This document shows, one piece after another, positions 63,284 to 64,000 of a DNA stretch of 64,000 bases. Location of the stretch: contig NZ_JAHZSV010000012.1 in the NCBI RefSeq assembly GCF_019457905.1, positions 1 to 64,000 of the forward strand, given 5' to 3'. How positions within the stretch are numbered: position 1 is the stretch's first letter; each line of letters starts with the position of its first letter. Below the pieces are notes generated by a model. It was not told the origin of the DNA, did not search any database, and saw nothing but the letters and a program-made list of their open reading frames with translations. Both the position numbers and the translations under genes were made by a program. The stretch is from Flagellimonas abyssi (GTDB lineage Bacteria; Bacteroidota; Bacteroidia; Flavobacteriales; Flavobacteriaceae).

Positions 63284-63598
63284 ATGAAAGGATACGTCTA
63301 CATATTGAAATGTTCAGATGGTAGTTTTTATACAGGGAGCACTATTGACTTGGATAAACGGTTAAAGGAACATCAATATGGGCGGGGTGCCAATCATACC
63401 AAAAAGAGGTTGCCTGTGGAGTGGTTGTATGTTGAAGAGTATTTGAGTATTGCAAAAGCCTTCGAACGCGAAAAGCAAGTTCAAGGATGGTCTAGGCTAA
63501 AAAAGAAGGCGTTGATAACAGGAGAGTTTGATGCGCTGCCAAATTTGTCCGAGTGCAAGAACGAGACGAATTTTAGATATTATAAGGAGAAAAAATAA
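63284..63598 (+). CDS. GIY-YIG nuclease family protein
   Basis: 104 residues. Motifs of the single-domain (UPF0213/YhbQ-type) group: GYVYIL (Y4-V-Y6) for GIY, FYTGST (Y16-T-G18) for YIG, catalytic R26 in DLDKRLKEH, and the metal-binding glutamate in KAFEREKQVQGWS (E61 or E63). Domain ends near residue 80; the last 24 residues are a lysine-rich tail. The family cleaves DNA; the chromosomal single-domain members have no settled role. Its stop codon directly abuts the right inverted repeat. Confidence 0.92.
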   Translation: MKGYVYILKCSDGSFYTGSTIDLDKRLKEHQYGRGANHTKKRLPVEWLYVEEYLSIAKAFEREKQVQGWSRLKKKALITGEFDALPNLSECKNETNFRYYKEKK

Positions 63599-63623
63599 GT
63601 GGCTTCGACTACGCTCAGCCACC
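63599..63623. repeat. Dispersed palindromic repeat, copy 7: right end of the GIY-YIG unit
   Basis: The core TCGACTACGCTC (63605-63616) with GTGGCT and AGCCAC flanks; exact reverse complement of 63252-63276. It begins at the base after the TAA stop of the nuclease gene. Confidence 0.85.
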
Positions 63624-63638
63624 TAAAATTGAACTGAA

Positions 63639-64000
63639 ATGAAAGGCAAAAAATTCGAGACGCAAGCAATAAGAACGCAGATGGAGCGCAGTCAAAACTT
63701 GGAGCATTCCAGCCCCATTTATATGACCTCCAGTTTTGTTTTTGAAGATGCGGAGGACATGCGTGCTTCCTTCGCCGAGGAGAAGCAACGGAATATTTAT
63801 TCCAGGTATTCCAACCCCAATTCCAACGAACTCATTGAAAGGGTTTGCCAGATGGAAGGGGCTGAGAGCGGTTTTGCTTACTCCTCCGGTATGTCAGCCG
63901 TTTTTTCAACTTTGGCTGCTTTATTGGATACGGGCGATCACGTGATATCTTCCAAAAGTATTTTTGGGTCCACGCACACCCTGTTCACGCAGTTTTTTCC
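63639..64000 (+). CDS. Cys/Met metabolism PLP enzyme, probable O-succinylhomoserine sulfhydrylase (partial, 3' end outside window)
   Basis: An ATG at 63639 opens a frame running off the right edge: MKGKKFETQAIRTQMERSQ, then LEHSSPIYMTSSFVFEDAED, RNIYSRYSNPNSNELIERVCQMEG and FAYSSGMSAVFSTLAALLDTGDHV. This is the N-terminal part of the cystathionine gamma-synthase family. The YSRYSNPN and SSGMSA blocks fit MetZ-like sulfhydrylases better than MetY. About 120 residues are visible; the PLP lysine lies beyond the edge. It would be a second sulfhydrylase beside metY. Its start lies 15 bp after the right repeat of the GIY-YIG unit. Confidence 0.88.
   Translation, partial: MKGKKFETQAIRTQMERSQNLEHSSPIYMTSSFVFEDAEDMRASFAEEKQRNIYSRYSNPNSNELIERVCQMEGAESGFAYSSGMSAVFSTLAALLDTGDHVISSKSIFGSTHTLFTQFF

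Larger units (their letters stand above)
63252..63623. mobile_element. Candidate mobile unit: GIY-YIG nuclease gene between perfect 25-bp inverted repeats
   Basis: A 372-bp segment holds one gene and is bounded by 25-bp perfect inverted repeats belonging to a dispersed family. It sits between two methionine-biosynthesis genes that would otherwise be adjacent. No target-site duplication is visible. The arrangement resembles REP elements accompanied by their own nuclease or transposase; mobility is inferred, not shown. Confidence 0.5.

Noticed and set aside
63736-63945. Plus-strand frame of 69 codons near the right edge
   Set aside because: It is out of frame with the clear PLP-enzyme gene starting at 63639.
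1-64000. CRISPR arrays, insertion sequences, rRNA genes, integrases
   Set aside because: No regularly spaced repeats, transposase or integrase motifs, or rRNA-like sequence were seen on either strand.

Overview
The window looks like a chromosomal segment from a marine-type member of the Flavobacteriaceae (Bacteroidota); the genus cannot be fixed from sequence alone. The evidence is gene content (DUF6089, DUF6090 and DUF5686 proteins, bacterial GH3, a HPPK-deoxynucleoside kinase fusion, tandem OmpH/Skp after BamA), promoters of the Bacteroidota type (TANNTTTG at -7, sometimes TTG at -33), almost no Shine-Dalgarno sites, tRNA genes without encoded CCA, and moderate GC. The first 290 bases are an exception: they are about 60 percent GC by my count.

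Layout. 0-2.6 kb: end of a gluconate-dehydrogenase-like subunit, an AraC regulator and a lipoprotein serine hydrolase. 2.6-8.5 kb: BrkB/YihY membrane protein, tRNA-Leu and tRNA-Gly, mutS, a SpoU methyltransferase and the folK-dNK fusion. 8.5-16.7 kb: sppA, a queuosine-precursor transporter, an AsmA-like protein, DUF6090, an amino acid permease and DUF2797. 16.8-22.9 kb: GH3, a small hydrolase-like protein behind a LacI-type operator, then clpX, clpP, tig and a holin-like protein. 22.9-27.7 kb: SGNH lipoprotein, alpha/beta hydrolase with pdxJ, and divergent CBS protein with nadK. 27.8-34.4 kb is an envelope cluster (DUF6089, uppS, bamA, two ompH, murI) with a decayed copy of the bamA 3' end. 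34.4-42.6 kb is nucleotide metabolism (folA, thyA, nupC-type transporter, bifunctional nuclease) split by a small accessory stretch holding a ParDE-like module, an XRE regulator with twin operators and unknown small genes. 42.6-45.5 kb: etfBA and the pyruvate dehydrogenase E1 beta gene, diverging from a 28-bp perfect palindrome. 45.7-54.5 kb: DUF5686, soluble and membrane pyrophosphatases, tonB, a serine hydrolase and a second deoxynucleoside kinase.

54.6-64 kb is a methionine/SAM region. metK follows a SAM-II-type riboswitch. A SAM-I riboswitch precedes metY and a MetX-aspartokinase-homoserine dehydrogenase triple fusion, and a second sulfhydrylase gene runs off the right edge. Between the fusion and that gene lies a 372-bp unit: one GIY-YIG nuclease gene bounded by 25-bp perfect inverted repeats. 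The repeats belong to a dispersed family in this window with a constant 12-nt core and stems that change but still pair. No CRISPR array, insertion sequence, prophage or rRNA operon was seen. The most novel candidates are the GIY-YIG/repeat unit, the aspartokinase domain with altered conserved residues, and the palindrome shared by the etf/PDH intergenic region and the lipase-like gene.
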